Shown in pieces: positions 13,934-19,771 of a DNA stretch of 27,282 nucleotides. The first letter of the stretch is position 1. Each line of letters opens with the position of its first letter. The position numbers were made by a program, and so were the translations under genes. The stretch is from the IMG/VR virus record IMGVR_UViG_3300026097_000082, positions 1-27,282 of that record; one strand, 5' to 3'. The notes beneath the pieces were generated by a model. The model was given only the letters and a program-made list of their open reading frames with translations. It was not told where the DNA came from and ran no database searches. This DNA is from a virus.

Positions 13934-13955
13934 TAAAAAAGACCCCGAAGGGTCT
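13934..13955 (-). terminator. Terminator downstream of the repressor gene
   Basis: Read on the minus strand: stem AGACCC/GGGTCT with a TTCG loop, followed by TTTTTTA. The UUCG tetraloop closed by C-G and the U tract make a strong intrinsic terminator. It lies 24 bases past the repressor stop and should insulate the replication operon from repressor transcription in the lysogen. Confidence 0.85.
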
Positions 13956-13978
13956 GGTTGGTAGGCGATGTAAGCGTT

Positions 13979-14611
13979 TTATATCTGTCGCACCGTTTGG
14001 ATTTCGCTCACCACGCCAATAAGTTGTACGTCTTCAGTCACCCGTATCATTTCCATGTCGGCTCTTAAAGGCACCAAGTACTGATCGATTCCGTCAGTGG
14101 CTAAGCGTCTGAGCAGCGGTGCAGTGCTTGGCGCTGCCAGGGCGACCACAATATCGCCGTCTTTAGGCTTGCGTGACGCTTGAACAATGACCACGCTGTT
14201 GGCTGGAATCTCTGGCTCGAACAGCGTGCTTTTGACTCTAAACGCAAAACCTTCTTCTTGCGGCTTCAAATGGATCGATGGCCACAGCTCGTATTCCCCT
14301 TCCCGAATAAAGTTTTGCAAATCACGCACGCGATTGGCAGGCACCATGGGTACCTGCGCTCTAGCAGTTACCTTGGGTCTGGACACCTTCTCGCCAGTGC
14401 TCAAGTCTTTCTCTAACAAGTCCACTAACCCCACGCCAAAGTAATCCGCTAGCAGTTGCAACTTGCTGTGCCTTGGTTCCCGGGCGTCTGCGGCCAACCA
14501 CCTAAATAACGTAGGCTGCGCCACGCCGCATCGCCGGGATAACTCAGTAGCCGTGGCAATGCCTGAGCTAGCCATCAAGTGGCGTATGTTGCTTGCTAAT
14601 ACTGGGTTCAT
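13979..14611 (-). CDS. CI-like phage repressor with degenerate S24 domain
   Basis: A 210-aa protein with an N-terminal XRE helix-turn-helix (about residues 5-65: Ala-Thr-Glu-Leu-Ser-Arg-Arg-Cys-Gly-Val-Ala-Gln-Pro-Thr) and a C-terminal domain like LexA/CI S24 peptidases (about 120-208, with Pro-Lys-Asp-Gly-Asp-Ile-Val-Val-Ala). The autocleavage residues look absent. Where CI has Gly-Asn-Ser-Met this has Ser-Thr-Leu-Phe, the catalytic Lys position reads Arg-Arg, and the Ala-Gly cleavage pair appears as Ala-Asn. It likely maintains lysogeny by binding the divergent promoter region to its right, but may not be RecA-inducible. GGAG precedes the start. Confidence 0.9.
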   Translation of the reverse strand: MNPVLASNIRHLMASSGIATATELSRRCGVAQPTLFRWLAADAREPRHSKLQLLADYFGVGLVDLLEKDLSTGEKVSRPKVTARAQVPMVPANRVRDLQNFIREGEYELWPSIHLKPQEEGFAFRVKSTLFEPEIPANSVVIVQASRKPKDGDIVVALAAPSTAPLLRRLATDGIDQYLVPLRADMEMIRVTEDVQLIGVVSEIQTVRQI

Positions 14612-14645
14612 GGTTGTCTCCTAAATCGTGTTCCCCGTGTCTTTA

Positions 14646-14651
14646 ATTATA
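14646..14651 (-). promoter_or_regulatory. Repressor promoter -10 element
   Basis: TATAAT on the minus strand, a perfect -10 hexamer 35 bases before the repressor ATG. No good -35 is seen at 16-18 bp upstream, so it may be weak or activated, as with repressor maintenance promoters. Confidence 0.5.
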
Positions 14652-14703
14652 CACCTATGAATATCTTAAAGCACTTGATTTTCACCGCCCCACGCAAATC
14701 TCC

Positions 14704-14732
14704 TTGCTTTCAATAATTCTGATAAGTATCAT
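14704..14732 (+). promoter_or_regulatory. Rightward early promoter with overlapping operator
   Basis: TTGCTT (14704-14709) and TATCAT (14727-14732) are 17 bp apart, facing the Cro-like gene. An inverted repeat TGATA-AG-TATCA (14720-14731) overlaps the -10, well placed for a repressor or Cro operator. The -10 matches 5/6 and the -35 3/6 of consensus positions. Confidence 0.6.
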
Positions 14733-14770
14733 TTAAGTCCCTTCAACTAACTCATAAGAGAATAAACGCC

Positions 14771-14980
14771 ATGTCCACTTTATTAGAACCCGCTGACCTG
14801 ATCGACGCCTTGCAGGCTCGTGGCATGACCCAAGCCGAGATCGCCGAGATGACTGGCTCCACGCAAGCTACTATCTGCCGCATCCGTACCCAACGTATTA
14901 AGAAGACCAGCTACCAAGTCGGTCGCGCCTTGCATCAGCTCTATGAAGCCACGATGCAAAAGGACGCCGACCATGAGTAA
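14771..14980 (+). CDS. Cro-like helix-turn-helix regulator
   Basis: A 69-aa protein that is little more than one HTH: Met-Thr-Gln-Ala-Glu-Ile-Ala-Glu-Met-Thr-Gly-Ser-Thr-Gln-Ala-Thr-Ile-Cys-Arg-Ile (about residues 19-38) is a canonical helix-turn-helix. It is the first gene rightward, divergent from the repressor, and overlaps the primase-helicase start by 8 bases. Position and size suggest Cro function, that is, repression of the repressor promoter. It could instead be a CII-like activator. Confidence 0.8.
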   Translation: MSTLLEPADLIDALQARGMTQAEIAEMTGSTQATICRIRTQRIKKTSYQVGRALHQLYEATMQKDADHE

Positions 14981-17015
14981 TGTTCACCCCATTAACCCTT
15001 CTTTAAAGCTGCTTAACGCCCCCTCTTTAATGCGCGACCTTAAAGGCTGGCTGGTGTGGCGCTACGAGCCAAACCCCAACGGTGGCAAACAATTAAAGGT
15101 GCCGTATTACGTCAGCGGCTTGGCTCGCCAGGGCGAGCAGGGGTCGGCTGAGGATCGCAGCCGTTTGACCGACTTTGACACGGCCAAAGAGATCGCCATC
15201 AAACGCAATTACTCAGGTGTGGGGTTTTGTCTCATGCCCGAGTTCAACATCGTGGCAGGCGACTTTGATAACTGCGTCCAAGGCGAGCCGCAAGACGATG
15301 ACGCCACCGTGCACCCTGATGTCATGACCCTGGTTCACGGCACCTACGCTGAGTACTCGCCTTCGACCAATGGCGTTAGAGCCTTTTGGCGTGGCACCTC
15401 GCGTGGCAATATGAAAGATCCTCACGGCAAGCCCTTTGGCTTTGAAGTATTTTCCACCAAGGGCTTTGTTACTTTCACCGGCGCGGCCTTACACCAGACT
15501 GAGCTTGTGGGATGTGAAGATCACGTGGCCACTGTGAGCGATAAGCTTGACGCTTACATCAAGTCGCGCCTAATCGACGCGCCATCCAAGCACGATGACA
15601 CCGACCCGTCTGACCCGGCAAGCATCCTATCGACCTACAAGCCGTCAACGTTTACGCCCGCATCATCGGCCACCGCACTGCTTAACACCTTAAACCCGGA
15701 CATGTCTTACCCTGAGTGGGTCAAAGTCGGCATGGCGCTGCACCATGAGTACCAGGCAAGCGATGACGGGTTCACGCTCTGGGATACGTGGTCGTCTAAT
15801 GGCGAGAAGTACACCAGTGAAGACGATCTGCGTGCCAAGTGGGACAGCTTTAGCTCCAACCCAGAGCGCTATAACGTGACGTTCGGCACACTGCGCCACA
15901 TGGCCGCTAAAGCCACAAAAACGCCCGTGTCTGCATTGACGCAATCTAAGCCCGATACCGACAAGCCCGACCCGTTAGAGCCGTTTACCGTGTCAGAGTT
16001 TGCCGCGCAGTCCATTGACATCGAATGGCTCATTCATAACACGTTGCCCGTGGGTAACTTGTCGGTGCTGTACGGGGCGCCGGGTAGCGGCAAGACATTC
16101 ATGGCCATGGACATGTGCATGGCCGTTGCGTCTGGCACCAGGTGGCGCAATGACAGCTTAAAAGTCAAACAAGGTGCCGTGCTTTACGTGGCCTGCGAAG
16201 GGGGCGCGGGTTTGCGTAAACGGTTTCGCGGCTACGCTCAACAATTTAACGTCAACCTTGACGACATACCGCTTAAAGTCATTAACGCCAGTCCGAACCT
16301 ATTAGACGCCGCCACGGTTAACAATTTGCTGTACCACGCCTCTCAAATCGACAACTTGCAACTGATTGTCATTGATACGCTATCGCGTAGCCTCATTGGG
16401 GGCGATGAGAATTCCAGTCAAGACTTAGGCGCTTACCTCGATAACTGCCTTCACCTGTACCGTGAACTCGATGCTGGCGTGCTGCTCGTGCACCACAGCG
16501 GCAAGTCCAAGGCCGCTGGCATGCGTGGCCACTCCATGCTGCAAGGCACCGCTTACGCCGTTTTGGAATGTGAGTACGCTGCCGCTGGGCGCAGCGTTTT
16601 CATTGAGAAACAAAAAGACGGGGAAGCTGGGCAGAAGTACCCGTTCCAGCTATTTCCGGTCAGTCTTGGTGTGAACCGTGATGGCGATGAGATAACCACC
16701 TGCGTGGTTCAGCATATGGATCAAGTGACAGCGCCCAAAATGACAAAGGCAGGTGACGCTGCCAGGCAAGCTTTGTGCACCGCTGTCGAAGACGGCCAGT
16801 CTTTGAAGGTTGATGACTTGGTTAGCGACATCTTGCGTGAAAAGGACAAAGCTTTGAAAGCGGACGGCAAAGCGCCCATGTCGGAGAACACAAAACGCAA
16901 AGCCAAGCAAAGGTATAAAGACGGGCTGTTAGAAGTGGCCGAAACCTATCCCCACGCGGTCAAGATTGAAAAGGATGCCGCCATTATCCTAGACGAAAGC
17001 TTCTTTACCATTTAG
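14973..17015 (+). CDS. Primase-helicase (PrimPol-like, PriCT_2, RepA-type ATPase)
   Basis: A 680-aa replication initiator/helicase. The N-terminal part resembles phage prim-pol domains: a strand-loop Gly-Asp-Phe-Asp (about residues 96-99) with the acidic metal site, and Ser-Pro-Ser-Thr-Asn-Gly-Val-Arg-Ala-Phe-Trp. A PriCT_2-like helical segment follows (about 225-300). The C-terminal half is a RecA-fold RepA/AAA_25 ATPase: Walker A Gly-Ala-Pro-Gly-Ser-Gly-Lys-Thr (about 358-365), Walker B Leu-Ile-Val-Ile-Asp (about 454-458) and Val-His-His-Ser-Gly (about 496-500). ATG 14973 is preferred over the in-frame 14943 because the latter sits deep in the Cro-like gene. The iteron region starts just after its stop. 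Confidence 0.9.
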   Translation: MSNVHPINPSLKLLNAPSLMRDLKGWLVWRYEPNPNGGKQLKVPYYVSGLARQGEQGSAEDRSRLTDFDTAKEIAIKRNYSGVGFCLMPEFNIVAGDFDNCVQGEPQDDDATVHPDVMTLVHGTYAEYSPSTNGVRAFWRGTSRGNMKDPHGKPFGFEVFSTKGFVTFTGAALHQTELVGCEDHVATVSDKLDAYIKSRLIDAPSKHDDTDPSDPASILSTYKPSTFTPASSATALLNTLNPDMSYPEWVKVGMALHHEYQASDDGFTLWDTWSSNGEKYTSEDDLRAKWDSFSSNPERYNVTFGTLRHMAAKATKTPVSALTQSKPDTDKPDPLEPFTVSEFAAQSIDIEWLIHNTLPVGNLSVLYGAPGSGKTFMAMDMCMAVASGTRWRNDSLKVKQGAVLYVACEGGAGLRKRFRGYAQQFNVNLDDIPLKVINASPNLLDAATVNNLLYHASQIDNLQLIVIDTLSRSLIGGDENSSQDLGAYLDNCLHLYRELDAGVLLVHHSGKSKAAGMRGHSMLQGTAYAVLECEYAAAGRSVFIEKQKDGEAGQKYPFQLFPVSLGVNRDGDEITTCVVQHMDQVTAPKMTKAGDAARQALCTAVEDGQSLKVDDLVSDILREKDKALKADGKAPMSENTKRKAKQRYKDGLLEVAETYPHAVKIEKDAAIILDESFFTI

Positions 17016-17129
17016 TACAAATCTGCATTGTTATGCAAGATTTAGCTGTGACCAAAGCGTGACAAAGCGTGACAAAGCGTGACAAAAGCGTGACAAAAGC
17101 GTGACATTTTGTGACCAAACGTGACATTT

Positions 17130-17168
17130 ACCCCTAAAAAAGGCTCTTTTTTGGGGGTCAAAACCCCC
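17130..17168 (+). terminator. Overlapping alternative hairpins after the primase-helicase gene
   Basis: A 12-bp stem (17130-17141 with 17147-17158, one T-G pair, 5-nt loop) combines C4/G5 and A6/T6 blocks and resembles a terminator whose U tract lies within the stem. Its 3' arm GGGGGT (17153-17158) can instead pair with ACCCCC (17163-17168) across a 4-nt loop. The two structures exclude each other. It may terminate the rightward operon or shape the origin. Confidence 0.55.
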
Positions 17169-17333
17169 CTATAGTTGCCAGTTTGGTAACGTGTTGTGAC
17201 AAGCGTGACATCGGTGTGACATTTTTGAAAGCCTTATTCCATGCGGGTTTGCGGGCAGGTATGTCACAAAATGTCACGCTTTTGTCACAGCCAGGGTGAT
17301 TTTGGGACATGACTGACCAGTGTGACAGTACAA

Positions 17334-17358
17334 ACCCCCCCCTTTAGGGGGGTGTTTT
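17334..17358 (+). terminator. GC hairpin within the iteron region
   Basis: Stem ACCCCCC/GGGGGGT (17334-17340 with 17347-17353), 6-nt loop, followed by GTTTT. It lies between the last forward GTGAC and the inverted GTCAC cluster. It could terminate rightward transcripts or be part of the origin. Confidence 0.45.
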
Positions 17359-17447
17359 GTCACGCTTGTCACGTCACAGATTTCGGTCACGGTTTGATGA
17401 TAGAAATTTATCGTGGAAAGCGTGGCGAGAAATTAGGGGTGGGGTGT

Positions 17448-17522
17448 TTGAAATGCGCCTTACTGGGGTCAATTGAAATGCGCCTTACTGGGGTCAATTG
17501 AAATGCGCCTTATTGGGGTGAA
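17448..17522. repeat. Three tandem 25-bp repeats
   Basis: Units at 17448-17472, 17473-17497 and 17498-17522. The first two are identical and the third differs at two bases. Each begins TTGA and ends TCAA (TGAA in the third), so junctions read TCAATTGA, a palindrome. The last copy overlaps the 3' end of the minus-strand HTH gene. They look like direct binding sites or a recent slippage expansion next to the iterons. Confidence 0.85.
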
Positions 17523-17842
17523 AAATTATCCGTGGGGAAAGGTGCCGGGTTCTGGGTAGCATCAGGTGCCGGGTTCTGGGTAGCATCAGGTGCCGGGTTC
17601 TGGGTAGCATCAGGTGCCGGGTTCTGAGTAGCATCAGGTGCCGGGTTCTCGGTTCTGGGTTCTGGTTGGTTGGTTTTCAACAAGAACAACTCCCACGTGG
17701 CTAAAGGCATTTTGTACCGGCCTAGTTCCCATTTACGCCAGGCAGCAGAATCAGAAAGGTGCACCAGTAAGGCCGCCTGGTGCTGGGTAAGCTTGGCATT
17801 AAGGCGAGCTGTTCGGATCTGTTCAGGTGTCGGGTTAGTCAT
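17510..17842 (-). CDS. HTH protein with octapeptide-repeat tail
   Basis: A 110-aa protein. The first 58 residues look like a phage XRE-type HTH (Leu-Thr-Gln-His-Gln-Ala-Ala, then Ala-Ala-Trp-Arg-Lys-Trp-Glu-Leu-Gly-Arg-Tyr-Lys-Met-Pro-Leu). The tail is a chain of Asn-Pro-Ala-Pro-Asp-Ala-Thr-Gln repeats, four full units. ATG 17842 overlaps the upstream stop by 8 bases and has GGAAG. Proximity to the iterons suggests it may bind there, but that is a guess. Confidence 0.75.
   Translation of the reverse strand: MTNPTPEQIRTARLNAKLTQHQAALLVHLSDSAAWRKWELGRYKMPLATWELFLLKTNQPEPRTENPAPDATQNPAPDATQNPAPDATQNPAPDATQNPAPFPTDNFSPQ
17541..17650. repeat. Tandem 24-bp coding repeats
   Basis: Four full 24-bp units (17541-17564, 17565-17588, 17589-17612, 17613-17636, the last with one change) plus a partial fifth. 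On the minus strand they encode the octapeptide repeat of the HTH protein tail. Near-identity at DNA level points to recent slippage, and copy number is likely to vary between relatives. Confidence 0.9.
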
Positions 17843-18095
17843 TGGGCATGCTTCCATAGTAGAGATGCAAAGGCGTGGCGATGATGAAGCATAGTGTCCA
17901 GTAGGCAACGGCCACGAAAGGCGATATTGCGAACATGGCCACGATTAGCAGTAGCGGGTAGAGTATCTGGCCTGATAGCATCAATCGGGCCATGACGATA
18001 CCAATTATCAGCAGTAAGGCGGCAATCACTAGGACGATAGGCAGCACAATGGCGCCGCCTATGACAAGGCCTAGTTGTGTGTAGTCGATAGACAT
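17835..18095 (-). CDS. Small membrane protein (86 aa)
   Basis: Almost wholly hydrophobic, with membrane segments near residues 8-34, 36-58 and 60-75 and a short polar end. GGGGAC precedes the ATG. It overlaps the HTH gene start. No family is recognised. Its place among accessory genes, away from the lysis cassette, suggests a lysogen or host-membrane function such as exclusion, but nothing in the sequence proves it. Confidence 0.7.
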   Translation of the reverse strand: MSIDYTQLGLVIGGAIVLPIVLVIAALLLIIGIVMARLMLSGQILYPLLLIVAMFAISPFVAVAYWTLCFIIATPLHLYYGSMPND

Positions 18096-18109
18096 GTTTT
18101 GTTGTCCCC

Positions 18110-18137
18110 AAAAAGAAGGCCGCAGCTTAGGCGGCCT
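18110..18137 (-). terminator. Leftward terminator between small accessory genes
   Basis: On the minus strand, a 7-bp stem AGGCCGC/GCGGCCT with a 7-nt loop followed by TCTTTTT. It separates the three upstream small genes from the membrane and HTH genes, so the latter depend on readthrough or their own promoter. Confidence 0.8.
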
Positions 18138-18172
18138 GATAGGTTAGCAGATAGGGTTTTAGTCACCAATGG

Positions 18173-18433
18173 CTAGCATTGCTGGCGATAAATAACCTGG
18201 GTAACGGTTACGCAATCCGCATATAAATCGAGAATCTCGCAGCGCCTAAAATCGGTCTCACAGTCACTGGGTGCGTTCCAATGATGAGGGCCGGGTTCGC
18301 TTACACAATCAAGCCAGTCATTAAAGCGTGTTTCTTCTTCGTCCGACAGTCCCGTGTAATCGCCATTAATCAAAGCGCATAAAAAATGCTTTGCTATCGT
18401 GTAATCGCGTAGTTCTACTTTTCTCTTGTCCAT
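18173..18433 (-). CDS. Hypothetical protein (86 aa)
   Basis: An acidic soluble protein with Tyr-Thr-Gly-Leu-Ser-Asp-Glu-Glu-Glu-x-Arg-Phe-Asn-Asp-Trp in the middle and five cysteines, with no signal peptide. The frame extends upstream, but ATG 18433 is chosen because AAGGGG lies just before it and the leader (AAGGGGCTAATC then ATG) nearly matches that of the next upstream gene. No family is recognised. Confidence 0.7.
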   Translation of the reverse strand: MDKRKVELRDYTIAKHFLCALINGDYTGLSDEEETRFNDWLDCVSEPGPHHWNAPSDCETDFRRCEILDLYADCVTVTQVIYRQQC

Positions 18434-18443
18434 GATTAGCCCC

Positions 18444-18659
18444 TTAGTGTGTAGGATATGTAAAGCGAAAACGGTCGCCTTGAATTTCAAAATAACCCTT
18501 ACGTGCTAGGTTTTTAATAGCGCGTTTTTCAGCAGGGCCGCGCATGGTTATGTAATGCCAGCATTTGTGCTCATACGCGAAGCGAAGCAATTTAACCTCA
18601 TGTTTACCCGATGCGGTAATGGGTTTTTCTTTACCGTAATAAATCTCAAAAATAGCCAT
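18444..18659 (-). CDS. Hypothetical small basic protein (71 aa)
   Basis: Start ATG 18659 follows AAGGGGTTAATC, almost the same leader as the following gene. The protein is Lys/Tyr/Phe-rich with a helical middle (Ala-Glu-Lys-Arg-Ala-Ile-Lys-Asn-Leu-Ala-Arg-Lys-Gly-Tyr-Phe) ending in a short strand-like Phe-Arg-Phe-Thr-Tyr. The helix-then-wing look suggests a small winged-helix DNA-binding fold, but this is weak evidence. Confidence 0.7.
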   Translation of the reverse strand: MAIFEIYYGKEKPITASGKHEVKLLRFAYEHKCWHYITMRGPAEKRAIKNLARKGYFEIQGDRFRFTYPTH

Positions 18660-18669
18660 GATTAACCCC

Positions 18670-18996
18670 TTAACAGTTCCAAAGTGTTTCCACGGCCTCA
18701 TCAAGGCCTATTTCATCGCGTGAATAAGATTCGATGAATTTATCTTGCCACCAATAACCCTCTACGGTTTGCGAGCGAGTGTTAATCCATATATTCGGGC
18801 CACCAAAGGCCACCAAAATCCGCGCGCCTAAAACCTCACGGTTTCCATTCACGATGTATTCAATCGCTAGCGCGTCGCTGAGATATTCGAGGCCATCCAT
18901 TGGGTACTGGCCTTCATCCTCACGCTCGACAGAATCGAGGCCGTTTTCGATTGTTTGCACAATGTGCTGTACGTGTTCTCTAACTTCGTTAGTCAT
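18670..18996 (-). CDS. Hypothetical protein (108 aa), first of the leftward accessory operon
   Basis: Soluble and acidic, with a helical N-terminal half and an Ala-Ile-Glu-Tyr-Ile-Val-Asn-Gly-Asn-Arg-Glu-Val-Leu-Gly-Ala-Arg segment followed by Trp-Ile-Asn-Thr-Arg and Gly-Tyr-Trp-Trp. TAGGAGT precedes the ATG. It is first behind the palindrome-regulated promoter at 19043-19071. No family is recognised. Confidence 0.75.
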   Translation of the reverse strand: MTNEVREHVQHIVQTIENGLDSVEREDEGQYPMDGLEYLSDALAIEYIVNGNREVLGARILVAFGGPNIWINTRSQTVEGYWWQDKFIESYSRDEIGLDEAVETLWNC

Positions 18997-19042
18997 GGCA
19001 GTGACTCCTAGTAAAAATGCATCAATCGATGCGTTAAGTAGA

Positions 19043-19071
19043 ATTGTATAGGTTGATTCAACCTATTACAA
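19043..19071 (-). promoter_or_regulatory. Leftward promoter with a 19-bp palindromic operator in its spacer
   Basis: On the minus strand, TTGTAA (19066-19071) and TACAAT (19043-19048) are 17 bp apart, a good sigma70 promoter (4/6 and 5/6). A perfect inverted repeat, ATAGGTTGA and TCAACCTAT around one central base (19048-19066), fills the spacer and touches both hexamers. A protein bound there would block RNA polymerase. Confidence 0.7.
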
Positions 19072-19142
19072 GCACCAAACCCCTTAAAATCAACAAAAAA
19101 TCGCGTCTTTAGCGTAACTCCTTGATTTATAACGACAAATAG

Positions 19143-19171
19143 TTGCATCAGGCCGTGCCCTTAGTTATGAT
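19143..19171 (+). promoter_or_regulatory. Rightward promoter for the packaging/head genes
   Basis: TTGCAT (19143-19148) and TATGAT (19166-19171) with a 17-bp spacer, 36 bases before the small terminase ATG. The -10 matches 5/6. It is the best rightward promoter seen in this gap and is divergent from the accessory operon promoter. Confidence 0.55.
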
Positions 19172-19207
19172 TCGTTAATGAAATCAATGACTTAGCGCAA
19201 AGGCGAC

Positions 19208-19681
19208 ATGTCAGAAGTCGAAAATCGCAAAAAATCAGCAGGCTCCGAGCTTGAAGGGGTTTCTGAAGGCCAGAAACCTATTCCTAGATCCCCCTTGTCC
19301 GGCGCGCCTACACCACAAGGCCGCCCCAAAGGCGTTCCCAACAAAATAACTAGGACATTCAAGAAAGCAGCCGAGCAGGCCTTTGAGAAAGGCGGCGGCG
19401 TCGACTGGCTAGTTAGCATGATGAAAGGCACGGCCAGTGACAGGGCCGCTGTGTTGCAGCTTTACGGCCGGTTGATACCCGCGCAACTGCAAGGTGAAGT
19501 CAATCACCAGGTGAGGGTCGAGTTAGCCTGGCTACAAGGCCGCGCAATTGCACAGTCGGATTTACAATCTGTCGGTCATGACAACAAAGGCGTTAAGAAT
19601 CAAGATGTTATAGACGTTGATGTAAAGGGTGTGGCTAATGATTGCCAGCCAGAGCCACGCGAGCGCAGCGATGACGACTAA
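19208..19681 (+). CDS. Terminase small subunit-like protein
   Basis: A 157-aa protein. Residues about 33-56 hold Pro-Gln-Gly-Arg-Pro-Lys-Gly-Val-Pro-Asn-Lys-Ile-Thr-Arg, the Gly-Arg-Pro-Lys-Gly start typical of DUF5681-type proteins that precede large terminases. A helical region with Trp-Leu-Val follows, then an acidic tail. Small terminases recognise packaging sites on the concatemer and load the large subunit. Location just before the large terminase supports the call. The 90-base gap after it contains no gene. Confidence 0.75.
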   Translation: MSEVENRKKSAGSELEGVSEGQKPIPRSPLSGAPTPQGRPKGVPNKITRTFKKAAEQAFEKGGGVDWLVSMMKGTASDRAAVLQLYGRLIPAQLQGEVNHQVRVELAWLQGRAIAQSDLQSVGHDNKGVKNQDVIDVDVKGVANDCQPEPRERSDDD

Positions 19682-19771
19682 GCAGACCCCCACGCCCCAT
19701 GCAAACCGAAGGGGGGTAGCTGTTCCCAGCTCCGGAGTCGTCCATGGAAAATTGTCGTTCTAGGTCGCACC

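Larger units (their letters stand above)
17048..17390. other. Iteron-rich candidate replication origin
   Basis: Nineteen GTGAC/GTCAC pentamers occur in 343 bp. Eight GTGAC copies start at 17048, 17059, 17069, 17079, 17090, 17101, 17111 and 17121, alternating 10 and 11 bp apart, about one helical turn each. Further GTGAC copies start at 17196, 17205, 17216 and 17322, and inverted GTCAC copies at 17263, 17273, 17284, 17359, 17368, 17373 and 17386. Hairpins separate the blocks, and an AT-rich patch follows (17401-17412). Phased iterons next to a primase-helicase are typical of initiator-binding origins. No gene is seen here. Confidence 0.7.

Noticed and set aside
17448-17650. CRISPR array
   Set aside because: The repeats are directly tandem with no unique spacers and one array is coding; no cas genes are present.
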